Below are positions 40,750-49,298 of a stretch of 64,000 bases of DNA, piece by piece (the first letter of the stretch is position 1; every line of letters starts with the position of its first letter). The notes beneath the pieces were generated by a model. The model was not told the DNA's origin and made no database searches. It saw only the letters and a list, made by a program, of their open reading frames with translations. Origin of the DNA: Jiella sonneratiae (lineage in GTDB: Bacteria; Pseudomonadota; Alphaproteobacteria; Rhizobiales; Rhizobiaceae); NCBI RefSeq assembly GCF_017353515.1, contig NZ_JAFMPY010000014.1, forward strand, positions 1 through 64,000. The letters are read 5' to 3'. A program made the position numbers and the translations under genes.

Positions 40750-42293
40750 TCGGCAGCATCCCGTTCGGAGGCGACCATCGTCTGGTAGAGCCGGTCCTCG
40801 TCGGCGCCCTCGGCCCTCAGCTCGTCGACGATCCGCCCGCCGTTCATCACCGCGATGCGGTCGCAGTTCTGCAGGAGTTCCGGCAGGTCGTCCGAGACGA
40901 TGATCAGGCCGATGCCGCGTTCCGACATGGCCTGGATCGCCCGGTAGATCGTATCCTTCGAGCCGACGTCGACGCCCACCGTCGGACCGTGCAGGATCAG
41001 GAGCTTCGGCTCGATGCTGAGCCAGCGGCCGATGAGGACGCGCTGCTGGTTGCCTCCCGACAGCGCCCCGACCGGCAGGTCGATGTCGTCGGTGTTGAGC
41101 TGCATCTCGGCCGAGATGCGCCGCGCCTCCGCACGGCCCTTGCGGTCGTCGAGGAGACCGAGGAAGCCGGCGATCCGATCGAGGATCAGCGGCGTCTCGT
41201 TGGCGTAGATCGACTTTTCCAGGAACAGCCCCTCACTCAGGCGGTCTTCCGGCACGTAGCCGATGCCGAGCGCGATGGCGTCGGCGGGCCGGGCGATGCG
41301 GACCTTCTCGCCGGCAATCGTCAACTCGCCGGCGGTCAGGGGCAGATGCCCGGCAAGGGCCAGGGAAAGCTCGTTGCGGCCGGAATCCGACAGGCCGGTG
41401 ATGCCGAGGATCTCGCCGCGCCGCAGCGTGATGTCGACATCCTCGAAATGCCGGCCGGCGGAAAGGCCCCGCGCCCGGAACAGGATCTCCGGCTGCGGCG
41501 CGGCGCGGCGATAGCGCTGGGCCTCGATCGGCCGGCCGGTCATCAGCTCGGCGAGCCGGCTGCGGCTGAAGCTGTCGATCGGCGCCTGCGCCACCGACTG
41601 GCCGTCGCGGAAGACGATCGCCTGGCCGCCGATGCGGTAGCACTCCTCGAGCTTGTGGGTGACGAAGAGCACGGCGACGTTCTGCGCCCGAAGCCGGCCC
41701 ACCACCTCGATCAGCGTCTCGACCTCGTGCCTTGTGAGCGACGTCGTCGGTTCGTCCATGATGACCAGCCGCGCCTCGCAGGCGATGGCCCGGGCGATCG
41801 CGACGCGCTGGCGGATGGCGAGCGGCAGGTCGGCGACCTTGGTGCGCATCAGCGCCGGCGTCGGATCGAGGCCCACCTCGGTGAGCGCCCGCCGGGCGGT
41901 CTCGACCAGCCGGCGCCGGTCGAGGCCGCGGAGCAGGCGGCCCTTGCCGCCGACCAGCTGTTCCCCGAGCGCGACGTTCTCCTCGACCGTCAGGTTGGGG
42001 AGCAGCGAGAGATCCTGATAGACCGTCTCGATCCCCGCCTCCATCGCCATCAGCGGCGTCAGCGCGCGGCGGCTGCGGCCGTCGAGTACGATCTCGCCGT
42101 CGCTCGGCTCGTAGGCCCCGGAGATGATCTTGATGGCGGTGCTCTTGCCGCAGCCGTTCTCGCCGAGGAGGTGGTAGGCCTCGCCGGTGCGGATCGTCAG
42201 ATCGACGCCGCGCAGGGCGTGCACGCCGCCGAAGCGCTTGTGGATTCCCCGCAATTGGAGGAACGGCTCGTCCGATCCTGGCAGTTTCGACAC
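40746..42293 (-). CDS. CUT2 sugar ABC transporter ATPase with altered second Walker B
   Basis: Product of 515 aa with two ABC domains. The first has Walker A GENGCGKST and MDEPTTSLT, but its signature is LPLAIRQRV. The second has LSGGNQQRV, while its Walker B reads LLILHGPTVGVDVG, with H and G in place of the catalytic D and E (codons at 40983-40991). Hydrolysis at one composite site may therefore be lost. The start is GTG 42293, preceded by GGAGATTGTCGAGC; longer upstream readings lack homology. Confidence 0.88.
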   Translation of the reverse strand: MSKLPGSDEPFLQLRGIHKRFGGVHALRGVDLTIRTGEAYHLLGENGCGKSTAIKIISGAYEPSDGEIVLDGRSRRALTPLMAMEAGIETVYQDLSLLPNLTVEENVALGEQLVGGKGRLLRGLDRRRLVETARRALTEVGLDPTPALMRTKVADLPLAIRQRVAIARAIACEARLVIMDEPTTSLTRHEVETLIEVVGRLRAQNVAVLFVTHKLEECYRIGGQAIVFRDGQSVAQAPIDSFSRSRLAELMTGRPIEAQRYRRAAPQPEILFRARGLSAGRHFEDVDITLRRGEILGITGLSDSGRNELSLALAGHLPLTAGELTIAGEKVRIARPADAIALGIGYVPEDRLSEGLFLEKSIYANETPLILDRIAGFLGLLDDRKGRAEARRISAEMQLNTDDIDLPVGALSGGNQQRVLIGRWLSIEPKLLILHGPTVGVDVGSKDTIYRAIQAMSERGIGLIIVSDDLPELLQNCDRIAVMNGGRIVDELRAEGADEDRLYQTMVASERDAAE

Positions 42294-42482
42294 GCTCGAC
42301 AATCTCCGGCAAGTATCGCCGCGCCTCTCCAGCCGCCGATCGTCCGGCAAAAAGGCAGAAGGAGGCGAGCGCAGGCACGCTTCATCGGGGCTCGGCGCCC
42401 CGGCATCGGCGCCCGGCGGCCATCGCCGCCGCGGCGCGCGGCCGGAAAGGGGCGCTGCCGCCCCCTCCCGTGACCCTACCCC

Positions 42483-42514
42483 CGGCGGCGAAGGCCCGGA
42501 AGGCCCCGCCGCCG
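42483..42514 (-). terminator. Hairpin after the binding-protein gene of the DhaKL locus
   Basis: CGGCGGCG and CGCCGCCG form an 8-bp outer stem around an inner GGCC/GGCC pair, 17 bp past the binding-protein stop and before the ATPase gene. A second small hairpin (GGGGCG-CTGC-CGCCCC) lies at 42449-42464. No T tract. Confidence 0.5.
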
Positions 42515-42530
42515 ACAGCGGAAGCTGCCT

Positions 42531-43541
42531 TCAGAAGAGGTATTCCTTGTAGTTGTCCTTGTCGGCGAGGACCATGCCGTTGCCGATCACCAGCTGGCCC
42601 TTGCCGGCGCCCTGCTTGACCGACACCTTCTCGTAGCCCGGAACGCCGAGATCCATGCCGTCCTCGACCGACTTGCCCTCGAGCAGCAGCTTGGCGACGG
42701 CGTTCATCGCCATGCCGGCCTTCTGCGGATCCCAGAAGCCGATCGCCGTGATGGCGCCGGAGTCGAGATAGGCAGCGGAGGGGTTCGGAAGGCCCGTCCC
42801 GACCAGGCAGACCTTGCCGGTCAGGCCGGCTTCCTCGATCGCCCGCCCGACGCCGAGCACGTCGTTGCCGGCCGAGGTCTGGAAGCCCTTGATGTCGGGA
42901 TGCTTGCGCAGGATCTCCTTGGCCTTCTCGTAGGTGGCGTTGGCGTCGTCGAAGGATTCGTTGTTCGGGTCGACGAGTTCCATGTCGGCATGCTTGGACT
43001 TGGCGTTCTCCTCGCCGGCGCCGACCCACTGCATGTGGGTGCGGCTGCCGAGCGAGCCGACGAAGGTCGTCCACTTGCCCTTGCCGCCCATGCATTCGGC
43101 GAGCCGCTCGTTCAGCGCGGCGCCGTAGGCGTCGTTGTCGAAGGCCTCGACGTCGACCATCGTGTTCTTCTGATTGTCGGCCTCGTGGGTCACGACGATC
43201 GTGCCGCGGTCCATCGCCCGCTTGAAGATGCCCTCGAGGATCGACGGGTCCATCGGGACCACGGCGAGGGCGTCGGTGCCCTTGGCGACGAGATCCTGGA
43301 CGATCTGCAGCTGCTGGGCGGAATCGGCGGTGGCCGGACCGACCTGGGTGATGGCCATGTCGGGATTTTCGTTGGCGAACTTCTCGACGCCGGTCTTCAT
43401 CCGGTCGAACCAGGGAATGCCGCTGATCTTGACGACGGTGGTGATCGACTTCTCCTGCGCCAGCGCGGCTTCAGGCGCGAAGGCGACGGCGGAGACCATG
43501 AGGGCCGTAACAAGGCCGATGTGGACGGATAGTTTCTTCAC
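42531..43541 (-). CDS. CUT2-type ABC transporter, periplasmic substrate-binding protein (LsrB/RhaS-like)
   Basis: Product of 336 aa, type I periplasmic binding fold. A signal peptide covers about residues 1-28 (LVTALMVSAVAFAPEAALA). Features such as ISGIPWFDRMKTGVEKFA and VVPMDPSILEGIFKRA resemble autoinducer-2 and rhamnose binding proteins; the ligand is probably a short sugar. The start is GTG 43541 behind GGAGGAAAGCAGC. It lies between the first permease and the ATPase gene and is followed by hairpins. Confidence 0.9.
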   Translation of the reverse strand: MKKLSVHIGLVTALMVSAVAFAPEAALAQEKSITTVVKISGIPWFDRMKTGVEKFANENPDMAITQVGPATADSAQQLQIVQDLVAKGTDALAVVPMDPSILEGIFKRAMDRGTIVVTHEADNQKNTMVDVEAFDNDAYGAALNERLAECMGGKGKWTTFVGSLGSRTHMQWVGAGEENAKSKHADMELVDPNNESFDDANATYEKAKEILRKHPDIKGFQTSAGNDVLGVGRAIEEAGLTGKVCLVGTGLPNPSAAYLDSGAITAIGFWDPQKAGMAMNAVAKLLLEGKSVEDGMDLGVPGYEKVSVKQGAGKGQLVIGNGMVLADKDNYKEYLF

Positions 43542-43580
43542 GCTGCTTTCCTCCCTGGAAACGTGAGGCCCTCGATGACG

Positions 43581-44594
43581 TCAGACCCTTGAAGCGCGAG
43601 GGCGGCGCTTCAGGGCGAAGATCGACGCGAACTGTTCGATGAGGGCGAAGCGCCCGACGGCGAGGAAGCCGAGGAGCAGCGCACCCCATGCGAAATCCCG
43701 CACGAAGTTGGACAGGCCGACGAAGTTGAGCAGGCTCGACAGGAGCTGCAGCACGACGGCCGACAGGACGACGCAGACGACGCGGCCGTAGCCGCCCTGG
43801 GGCCGCACCCCGGCCATCACCGCGATCAGGATGGCGATCAGGAGGTAGGACGTGCCGTAGTCCCACTTCACGTTGACGTTGCGCGCAGCGATGATCACCC
43901 CGGCGATTCCCGCGAGGGTTCCGGAGATGGTGTAGGTGGTGGCGATGATCCGGCGCTTCGGAAAGCCGCTGTAGTCGGCCGCCTTCGGATTGGCGCCGGT
44001 GAGCATCAGCTGCAGGCCGTAGGGGGTGTAGCGGAGCACCGCGCTCAAAAGCGCCGCGACGGCGCAGAAGATCAGGAAGCTCGTCGGCACCTGGAACAGC
44101 AGGCCGTTGCCGATCTCGTAGAGCGGATCGGGCGAGCCGACGGTGACGGAGCGCCCGTCCGAGAGCACGACGGCGAGGCCGGTATAGAGCATCTGGGTGC
44201 CCAGCGTGCACAGGATCGGCGTGATGCCGAAGCGCGAGATGATCCAGCCGTTGAGGAAGCCGCCGGCGACCCCGACCAGCACCGCGCCGGCGGCGAAGGT
44301 GACCGTGAACAGCATCGGCGCGTCGTCGGCGGAGAACAGCGACAGCGCCAAGAGGCCCGAGGCGACGCCGGCGAGATTGGCGAGCGCGATCCCCGACAGG
44401 TCGATGCCGCCGTTGCCGGCGCACATGGCGAGCATCACGCCGATGGCGAGCAGCCCGATCTCCGGCACCTGCATGGCCATCGACTGGAGATTGTAGAGGG
44501 AGAGATAGGTTCCATCGGAAGCCGCGCCCCCGACGACGAGGAGCACGACGACGAGCACCGACAGCACGACCAGATGGCCGTCGAGTTTACGCAA
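43581..44594 (-). CDS. CUT2 sugar ABC transporter permease (RbsC/LsrC type)
   Basis: Product of 337 aa with about ten membrane segments, with MLAMCAGNGGIDLSGIALAN and GVRPQGGYGRVVCVVLSA. First gene of the DhaKL operon. The start is TTG 44594 with a very strong ribosome site (GGGAGGAGGGA) close upstream; no ATG fits. An operator-like GTTTAGTAAAC lies 16 bp before the start. Confidence 0.9.
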   Translation of the reverse strand: MRKLDGHLVVLSVLVVVLLVVGGAASDGTYLSLYNLQSMAMQVPEIGLLAIGVMLAMCAGNGGIDLSGIALANLAGVASGLLALSLFSADDAPMLFTVTFAAGAVLVGVAGGFLNGWIISRFGITPILCTLGTQMLYTGLAVVLSDGRSVTVGSPDPLYEIGNGLLFQVPTSFLIFCAVAALLSAVLRYTPYGLQLMLTGANPKAADYSGFPKRRIIATTYTISGTLAGIAGVIIAARNVNVKWDYGTSYLLIAILIAVMAGVRPQGGYGRVVCVVLSAVVLQLLSSLLNFVGLSNFVRDFAWGALLLGFLAVGRFALIEQFASIFALKRRPRASRV

Positions 44595-44609
44595 TCCCTC
44601 CTCCCAAAG

Positions 44610-44620
44610 GTTTAGTAAAC
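44610..44620. promoter_or_regulatory. Operator-like palindrome GTTTAGTAAAC
   Basis: An 11-bp palindrome with a central base, next to the permease start. A degenerate neighbour (TTTAGTGAAT) follows at 44631-44640. The same arms recur at 44901-44911. Confidence 0.6.
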
Positions 44621-44900
44621 AAAAACTCGATTTAGTGAATTGCTAGCAGACATCGCCGGGCTTCACAACAGGGTCGCGGGCCGATCCCGACCTTCCGCCG
44701 CCGTCCGGGCGTCACGATCTCCCCGGTCCAGGCGCCCGAAAGGCGCCTGCCCGGCCCCCTCCGACATGGGCCAGCGCCGCCCGATTCAGGCTCAAATATC
44801 GGAATTCCATACGCTTTTCGCCTCAGCCGTCGCATCCGCCGGCTTGCGGCAGCCAATGTCGAATGGCCGCACCGCTCCCCTAGCGAGCCGCGGCAAATCA

Positions 44901-44911
44901 GTTTACTAAAC
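44901..44911. promoter_or_regulatory. Operator-like palindrome GTTTACTAAAC
   Basis: The same 11-bp palindrome as at 44610-44620 (central base complemented), 55 bp before the LacI-family gene. Two sites 291 bp apart could be bridged by a tetrameric repressor, closing both promoters. Confidence 0.6.
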
Positions 44912-44965
44912 ATCCACGATGGCGGGCCGCGAGCTCGAGCCCGCCGCAACAGCAGGAAGCAATCA

Positions 44966-46033
44966 TTGAAGCGGTCGGTGACGCTGCGCCAAGTGGCTGA
45001 ACATGCCAGGGTTTCGGCCTCCACGGCCTCGTTGGTCCTGAACGGCAAGGGCGACATATCGGAAGCGACGCGCCAGCGGGTCATGCGCGCGGTCAGCGAG
45101 ATGAACTACGTCCCGCGTGCCGGCCGCGCCCGGCCGGAGGCCGGCAACACCATCTCCTTCCTGAAGATCGCCAAGCATGGCCACACGGTGAACCGCGACC
45201 ACAACCACTTCATCTCGGACTATATCGACGGCATGTCCTTCGAGGCGACGCGGCGGGACTATTCGCTGCACGTCGTCAGCATCGAGGGCAGCAATCTGCG
45301 CCCGGCCTTCGACGCGCTTTCCAACGGCGATCTCAGCGGCGTCGTCGTGCTCGGCACCGAACTCGCGCAGGAGGACGTGCAGAGCTTCCAGCGCGAGGGC
45401 CTGCCGATGGTCTTCATCGACACCTTCTTCCCGCAGCTCGACGCCAACTTCGTCGACATGGACAACGCGCAGTCGATCCACCAGGCGATCGAGCATCTGA
45501 AGGACCGCGGCCTCACCCGCATCGGCCTCGTCGGCAGCTATTCGGCGGTCACCAATTTCAGCCTGCGCCAGCAGGCCTTCTCGAGCGGTCTCGCGGCGCT
45601 CGGACTGTCCGCCCGAAGCGACGCGATCCTCTCGGTCGACTCGACCCTCGACGGCGCCTATCAGGACGGGTTGCGCCTCCTGAAACAGGGCGCCGCGGTC
45701 GCCGAGGCCTATTGCTGCGTCAACGACATCGTCGCCCTCGGCTTCATGCGGGCCCTGAAGGAATGCGGCTACCGGGTGCCGGAGGACGTCTCGCTCATCG
45801 GCTTCGACAACCTGCCGATGAGCGCCATCGTCGACCCGCCGCTGACGACCATCGAGGTGCCGAAACAGCGGATCGGGGCGATGGCCATCCGCCTGCTCGA
45901 CGATCTGATCGTCGCGGAGGCGCCGCAGCCCGCCGTCAAGGCGCTCGTCAGCGGGCGGCTGGTGCTGCGCGACAGCGTCGCCGAAAGCGTCTCGGCCGGC
46001 TCCCGTGTCCGGCGGGCCGCCGGCGTTTCCTGA
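44966..46033 (+). CDS. LacI-family transcriptional regulator
   Basis: Product of 355 aa. The helix-turn-helix is VTLRQVAEHARVSASTASLVLNG, followed by a sugar-binding domain with CVNDIVALGFMRAL and VSLIGFDNLPMSAIVDPPLTTI. It diverges from the DhaKL transport operon and very likely controls it through GTTTASTAAAC sites. The start is TTG 44966 behind AGGAAGCAATCA. The inducer is probably the imported sugar. Confidence 0.9.
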   Translation: MKRSVTLRQVAEHARVSASTASLVLNGKGDISEATRQRVMRAVSEMNYVPRAGRARPEAGNTISFLKIAKHGHTVNRDHNHFISDYIDGMSFEATRRDYSLHVVSIEGSNLRPAFDALSNGDLSGVVVLGTELAQEDVQSFQREGLPMVFIDTFFPQLDANFVDMDNAQSIHQAIEHLKDRGLTRIGLVGSYSAVTNFSLRQQAFSSGLAALGLSARSDAILSVDSTLDGAYQDGLRLLKQGAAVAEAYCCVNDIVALGFMRALKECGYRVPEDVSLIGFDNLPMSAIVDPPLTTIEVPKQRIGAMAIRLLDDLIVAEAPQPAVKALVSGRLVLRDSVAESVSAGSRVRRAAGVS

Positions 46034-46562
46034 AACCATCGGGCCGGCCGGCGATGCGAGGCCGATCGCTGCAGAAGCCGGATGTTCCAGACCATCCCCA
46101 AACCTGCATGACGGGCCGGAAGCGCCATGCCGGAAGCGCATGGCAGTCCTGTCCCTGGGCCGGCTTCTTAAGAGAATGTTTCCCGTTTATGTGCACTGCA
46201 TCATAACGACGAAAAAATCCGGACTGGAGTTCCAACCATGCACCGCTCGCGCCTCACGGCCATCGCCATGGATCACGTCGTGACCGCCCGCCTGACCGGC
46301 CGCTCGGCCACCAACGGCGAGGGCATGCGGCGCCCGCCCGTCTCGGTGATGAAGACCCTCGGCATCGACACGCCGTTCATGATGCGGGCGCGCTGACAGC
46401 CGCAGGCTCCTTTGGGCGCGGGTCGGGCGCGGCAGGCCGCAAGCCCGCCCCCGGCGACCCCGATCCACGGCCGCGGGCTTTGCCCCGGCCGTTCCCCCCG
46501 GCGAACGGCCGGCTGCCCTGGTCCGCACGCGCGGTGAGGCGCCGGCGAACGGCGCGACACCG
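46034..46562. other. Stretch with one possible small gene
   Basis: 529 bp between the LacI gene and a small secreted-protein gene. The only candidate is the 52-codon frame at 46238-46396. Nothing else is seen. Confidence 0.5.
46238..46396 (+). CDS. Possible small protein of 52 aa
   Basis: An ATG behind CTGGAG opens a 52-codon frame with a basic, methionine-rich product (MHRSRLTAIAMDHVV at the start, TPFMMRAR at the end). No family is recognised. Codon positions look biased to G/C at the third base, in line with coding, but in such GC-rich DNA that is weak evidence. Confidence 0.3.
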   Translation: MHRSRLTAIAMDHVVTARLTGRSATNGEGMRRPPVSVMKTLGIDTPFMMRAR

Positions 46563-46907
46563 TCACCAGGCGCAGATCTTGGTCACCGTCTCGGGATTCG
46601 ACCAGCAGGCCGGCTGGTCGCGCTCGCGCACATACATGCCGGGCAGGGCGACGTTCCGCCCGGTGCCGTAATCGGCATAGGCCGAGGCGAAGCCCGGCCG
46701 GTCGACGAGAAGCGAGAAGGTCGGCTTGCCCGGCGCCGAGATCTCGAAGCTGCCCGCCGCATCGGTTCCCTGGAAGTTGCAGGAATAGTAGCCGTCGTCG
46801 GTGGTGAAGCACCGTGCGGGCTTGGCGGCGGCCCCGTCGGCGAAGAGCACCACGGCGGCAGCCGCAGCGGCGGCCATGGCAAGACGTCTGTTCAGCGTGT
46901 TCGGCAT
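46563..46907 (-). CDS. Small secreted protein of unknown function
   Basis: Product of 114 aa. A clear signal peptide covers about residues 1-28 (AMAAAAAAAVVLFADGAAA, cleavage before KPARC). The mature part has four cysteines (CFTTDDGYYSC, CW, CAW at the end), which could make two disulfides, and aromatic beta-strand-like segments. No family is recognised. It lies alone, downstream of EttA and on the same strand. Confidence 0.65.
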   Translation of the reverse strand: MPNTLNRRLAMAAAAAAAVVLFADGAAAKPARCFTTDDGYYSCNFQGTDAAGSFEISAPGKPTFSLLVDRPGFASAYADYGTGRNVALPGMYVRERDQPACWSNPETVTKICAW

Positions 46908-47005
46908 CGATGTTCAACTCCCGCGAACGCCCCGCGACACCCTACGCCATCGCGCCGTCCGGCGGCAGGCCCTCGGGAGCGACGCGGCGCCGCGGCCGCG
47001 GCCAA

Positions 47006-47030
47006 GCGCGGCGGCGTCCGCCCGCCGCGC
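47006..47030 (-). terminator. Terminator-like hairpin after ettA
   Basis: GCGCGGCGG and CCGCCGCGC form a perfect 9-bp stem with a 7-nt loop, 15 bp past the ettA stop. No T tract. Confidence 0.5.
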
Positions 47031-47045
47031 CGATGCCGTGCCTTC

Positions 47046-48695
47046 TCAGCGGGTCAGGCGCTTGTAGGTCGGGCGCTTGGGATTGACCGATTCCGGGCCG
47101 AGCCGGCGGATCTTGTCCTGCTCGTAATCCTCGAAGTTGCCCTCGAACCATTCGACGTGGCTGTCGCCCTCGAAGGCGAGGATGTGGGTGGCCAGCCGGT
47201 CGAGGAACATGCGGTCGTGGCTGATGACGACGGCGCAGCCGGCATATTCCTCCAGCGCGTCCTCGAGCGCCGTCAGCGTCTCGGTGTCGAGGTCGTTGGT
47301 CGGCTCGTCGAGCAGGATGACGTTGGCGCCGGACTTCAGCATCTTGGCGAGATGCACGCGATTGCGCTGGCCGCCGGAAAGCGTGCCGACCTTCTGCTGC
47401 TGGTTCGGGCCCTTGAAGTTGAAGTTGCCGACATAGGCCCGGCTGTTCATCTCGTATTTGCCGAGCTTCATGATGTCGACGCCGCCGGAGATCTCCTCCC
47501 AGACGTTGTGGTTGGGGTTCAGATCGTCGCGGCTCTGGTCGACATAGCCGAGATCGACCGTCTCGCCGACGGTGATCGTGCCGGAATCGGGCTTCTCCTG
47601 GCCGGTGATCATCTTGAACAGCGTCGACTTGCCGGCGCCGTTCGGGCCGATGATGCCGACGATGCCGCCGGCTGGCAGCTTGAAGGAGAGGTTCTCGATC
47701 AGCACCCGGTCGCCGAAGCTCTTGGTCAGGTTCTCGACCTCGATCACCCGGTTGCCGAGCCGCTCGCCGGTCGGGATGACGATCTTGCCGTCGGCGGGCT
47801 TTCTGTTTTCGGCGGCCTCGACCAGTTCGTGATAGGCCTTGATGCGGGCCTTCGACTTGGTCTGGCGGGCCTTGGCGCCCTGGCTGATCCACTCGCGCTC
47901 GCGGTTGATCGCCCGCATGCGGGCGTCGTCCTCGCGGCCCTCCTGGGCCATGCGCTTGGCCTTCTTCTCCAGATAGATCGAGTAGTTGCCCTCGTAGGGC
48001 ACGCCATGGCCGCGATCGAGCTCGAGGATCCAGCCGGTGACGTTGTCGAGGAAGTAGCGGTCGTGGGTGACCATCAGCACCGAGCCCTCATACTCGCGCA
48101 GGTGCTTTTCGAGCCAGAGGATGGTCTCGGCGTCGAGATGGTTGGTCGGCTCGTCGAGGAGCAGGATGTCGGGCTTCGACAGGAGCAGCTTGCAGAGCGC
48201 GACGCGGCGCTTCTCGCCGCCGGAGAGCGGCTCGATCTCGGCGTCGGCCGGCGGACAGCGCAGCGCGTCCATCGCCATCTCGACCTGGTTCTCGAGGTCC
48301 CAGAGGTTCTGCGCGTCGATGACGTCCTGGAGCTTCGCCCCCTCCTCCGCCGTCTCGTCGGAGTAGTTCATCATCAGTTCGTTGTAGCGGTCGAGGATCG
48401 CCTGCTTGTCGGCAACGCCCTCCATGACGTTCTCGAACACCGTCTTGTCGGGGTTGAGGTGCGGCTCCTGCGGCAGGTAGCCGACGGTCGCGCCCTCGGC
48501 GGCCCAGGCCTCGCCGGTGAATTCGGTGTCGACGCCAGCCATGATCTTCAGAAGCGTCGACTTGCCGGCGCCGTTCGGGCCGAGAATGCCGATCTTGGCG
48601 TCCGGATAGAAGGAGAGGTGGATGTTCTCCAGGACCTTCTTGTTGCCATAGGCCTTGGTGAGGCCCGACATGTGATAGATGAACTGGCGTGCCAT
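47046..48695 (-). CDS. ettA: Energy-dependent translational throttle protein EttA (ABC-F ATPase)
   Basis: Product of 549 aa, soluble ABC-F protein with two ABC domains. Walker A GPNGAGKST occurs twice; signatures are LSGGEKRRV and LSGGQRNRV; Walker B ends DEPTNHLD and DEPTNDLD. The arm motif and the linker rich in charged residues (EKKAKRMAQEGREDDARMRAINREREWI) are those of EttA. It binds the ribosomal E site and gates the first elongation steps according to the ATP/ADP ratio. Start ATG 48695; upstream codons back to 48851 are unrelated. Confidence 0.95.
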   Translation of the reverse strand: MARQFIYHMSGLTKAYGNKKVLENIHLSFYPDAKIGILGPNGAGKSTLLKIMAGVDTEFTGEAWAAEGATVGYLPQEPHLNPDKTVFENVMEGVADKQAILDRYNELMMNYSDETAEEGAKLQDVIDAQNLWDLENQVEMAMDALRCPPADAEIEPLSGGEKRRVALCKLLLSKPDILLLDEPTNHLDAETILWLEKHLREYEGSVLMVTHDRYFLDNVTGWILELDRGHGVPYEGNYSIYLEKKAKRMAQEGREDDARMRAINREREWISQGAKARQTKSKARIKAYHELVEAAENRKPADGKIVIPTGERLGNRVIEVENLTKSFGDRVLIENLSFKLPAGGIVGIIGPNGAGKSTLFKMITGQEKPDSGTITVGETVDLGYVDQSRDDLNPNHNVWEEISGGVDIMKLGKYEMNSRAYVGNFNFKGPNQQQKVGTLSGGQRNRVHLAKMLKSGANVILLDEPTNDLDTETLTALEDALEEYAGCAVVISHDRMFLDRLATHILAFEGDSHVEWFEGNFEDYEQDKIRRLGPESVNPKRPTYKRLTR

Positions 48696-49298
48696 GGGGC
48701 GCTGCCTCTTTCCTGTCGAAGACTGTGCGTGAAATTGCGCCGTGTCTAAGCCATCGGGCGAGAGGCCGCAACGGGAGAAACGGACCGCCGCCGCGAGCGC
48801 TCCGGGGATGCGCGGGGACGCGCGGGCCGGCGGAAGAGCTTCCTTAACCACGGCGCCAACTCCCCGCAGCGGAATTCGCCGCGCAACGCGCCCGGAACGC
48901 TCCCCCGGTTAACCAATCGAGGGCCCTTCGACCCGCAAAAGCCGCCGGATCGACGCCGCGGAGGCCGGCATCGCGGCGGCGAAGGCCCTGCCTCGCGCGG
49001 CTTCGGCATCTTCGGTCCACCCCTCTCCTTGCCCGGCGAAGCGGGCCGGAAAGCCGGCACTTCGCCGCATGGCGAGCCCGACCGAACTCAGAAGAGCGCC
49101 GACGCCGGAACCGCCCGGCGGCCGTCATGCTTTTCAAGTCGTGAATCCGGCGATGGCAATTTGCCGAACACGCGCCATCTTTCGCAAAGTATATCTTCTC
49201 GCCAAATTACGTCGAATTTGAATTTAATTGCCACTCCGCGTTTTTTCGCGAAGTAAAAGCCGTCTGCCATTCTCGCCTCAACGACGGGGAGAATGACA
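48696..49298. other. Intergenic region between ettA and a cysteine peptidase gene
   Basis: 603 bp with no convincing gene. The last 120 bp are unusually AT-rich for the window (around 49185-49245) and probably hold the promoter of the next gene. Confidence 0.55.

Larger units (their letters stand above)
44595..44965. other. Divergent promoter region of the DhaKL locus
   Basis: 371 bp between the permease and LacI-family genes, transcribed away from each other. It contains two operator-like sites and otherwise no gene. The AT-rich ends next to each gene probably hold the two promoters. Confidence 0.7.
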
